The notes beneath the pieces are model-generated. The model made no database searches, had not been told where the DNA came from, and worked only from the letters and a program-made list of their open reading frames with translations. 14,292 bases of DNA from an uncultured Clostridia bacterium (lineage in GTDB: Bacteria; Bacillota; Clostridia; TANB77; CAG-508): contig CAKPDW010000032.1 of assembly GCA_934149115.1 (NCBI GenBank), positions 1 to 14,292 on the forward strand. Reading direction: 5' to 3'. The position numbers and the translations under genes were made by a program. Below are positions 14,044-14,292 of this stretch, piece after piece. Every line of letters begins with the position of its first letter. Positions within the stretch are counted from its first letter, which is position 1.

Positions 14044-14292
14044 TTAAACATTATTCTCAACTTTTTTAGCGTGAATTACAACCCTATAGTTATTATTATT
14101 TCCACAAGTAGACAAAGTCAATATTCTATCATTAGAAGTAACCTCAACTCCTAAATCTTTCACACTTCTCTTTTTAATTGTGTTCAAAAACTCCTGAAAA
14201 TCAGCAACAGTAGAAAAACCAGTTTGAATATAGTAATCTTCCTTTTCTATTTGATAAATAGAAAATACCTCATATATACTATTTTCGCTTTC
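14044..14292 (-). CDS. Class B sortase, C-terminal part (5' end outside window)
   Basis: The last 82 residues of a sortase, the membrane-anchored transpeptidase that joins surface proteins to peptidoglycan or to each other. The visible catalytic features are TLSTC, with the active-site Cys, and YRVVIHAKKVE, with the conserved Arg. The preceding YEVFSIYQIE and DFQEFLNTIKKRSV segments are typical of class B. The catalytic His and signal anchor are upstream of the window. None of the proteins in this window has an obvious sortase recognition motif at its C-terminus, so the substrate lies elsewhere. The frame is open to the window edge. Confidence 0.9.
   Translation of the reverse strand, partial: ESENSIYEVFSIYQIEKEDYYIQTGFSTVADFQEFLNTIKKRSVKDLGVEVTSNDRILTLSTCGNNNNYRVVIHAKKVENNV

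Overview
The window is strongly AT-rich, and every gene I can support lies on the minus strand, so transcription runs from high to low coordinates. Several traits point to a low-GC Bacillota, most likely class Clostridia: strong AGGAGG ribosome binding sites, near-consensus sigma-A promoters with 17-base spacers, a class B sortase, YlmH, a MEP-pathway dxs, and a dehydrogenase related to 2,4-diaminopentanoate dehydrogenase. The species cannot be told from the sequence alone. I see no insertion sequence, phage gene or CRISPR array.

In order of transcription the layout is as follows. (1) The C-terminal end of a class B sortase enters at the right edge (14292-14044) and is closed by a terminator. 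(2) An operon 13961-10678 follows: a CTP-dependent lipid-alcohol kinase-like membrane protein, dxs, and ylmH. The genes are 9 bases apart or overlap by one base, so translational coupling is likely. (3) A TetR-family regulator and a long-chain acyl-CoA synthetase follow (10580-8234), with their own promoter and a possible autoregulatory operator. (4) A 352-residue coiled-coil protein of unknown function (8111-7053) has a promoter that overlaps the preceding terminator. (5) A two-tRNA operon has a perfect consensus promoter: a tRNA with anticodon CAT, then tRNA-Tyr. (6) A 150-residue unknown protein (6351-5902) comes next. (7) A diaminopentanoate-dehydrogenase-like enzyme (5769-4693) has its own promoter and terminator. 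(8) A two-gene operon (4516-1205) encodes secreted multidomain proteins. (9) A CNNM/CorC-type membrane protein runs off the left edge.

The least ordinary region is the secreted pair at 4516-1205. Both proteins have a signal peptide, the same uncharacterised N-terminal domain, a low-complexity linker and a BIG2 immunoglobulin-like domain. They then end in unrelated modules: a ComEC-type metallo-beta-lactamase domain in one, and a propeller-like, cysteine-containing domain in the other. The linkers also differ (Pro/Ser/Thr in one, Asn-rich in the other), although the flanking domains are clearly homologous. This looks like one display scaffold carrying two interchangeable effectors.

A second point of interest is the kinase-like gene directly upstream of dxs. 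It suggests a link between isoprenoid precursor synthesis and phosphorylation of a lipid alcohol. All functions given are inferred from motifs and context; no searches were run.
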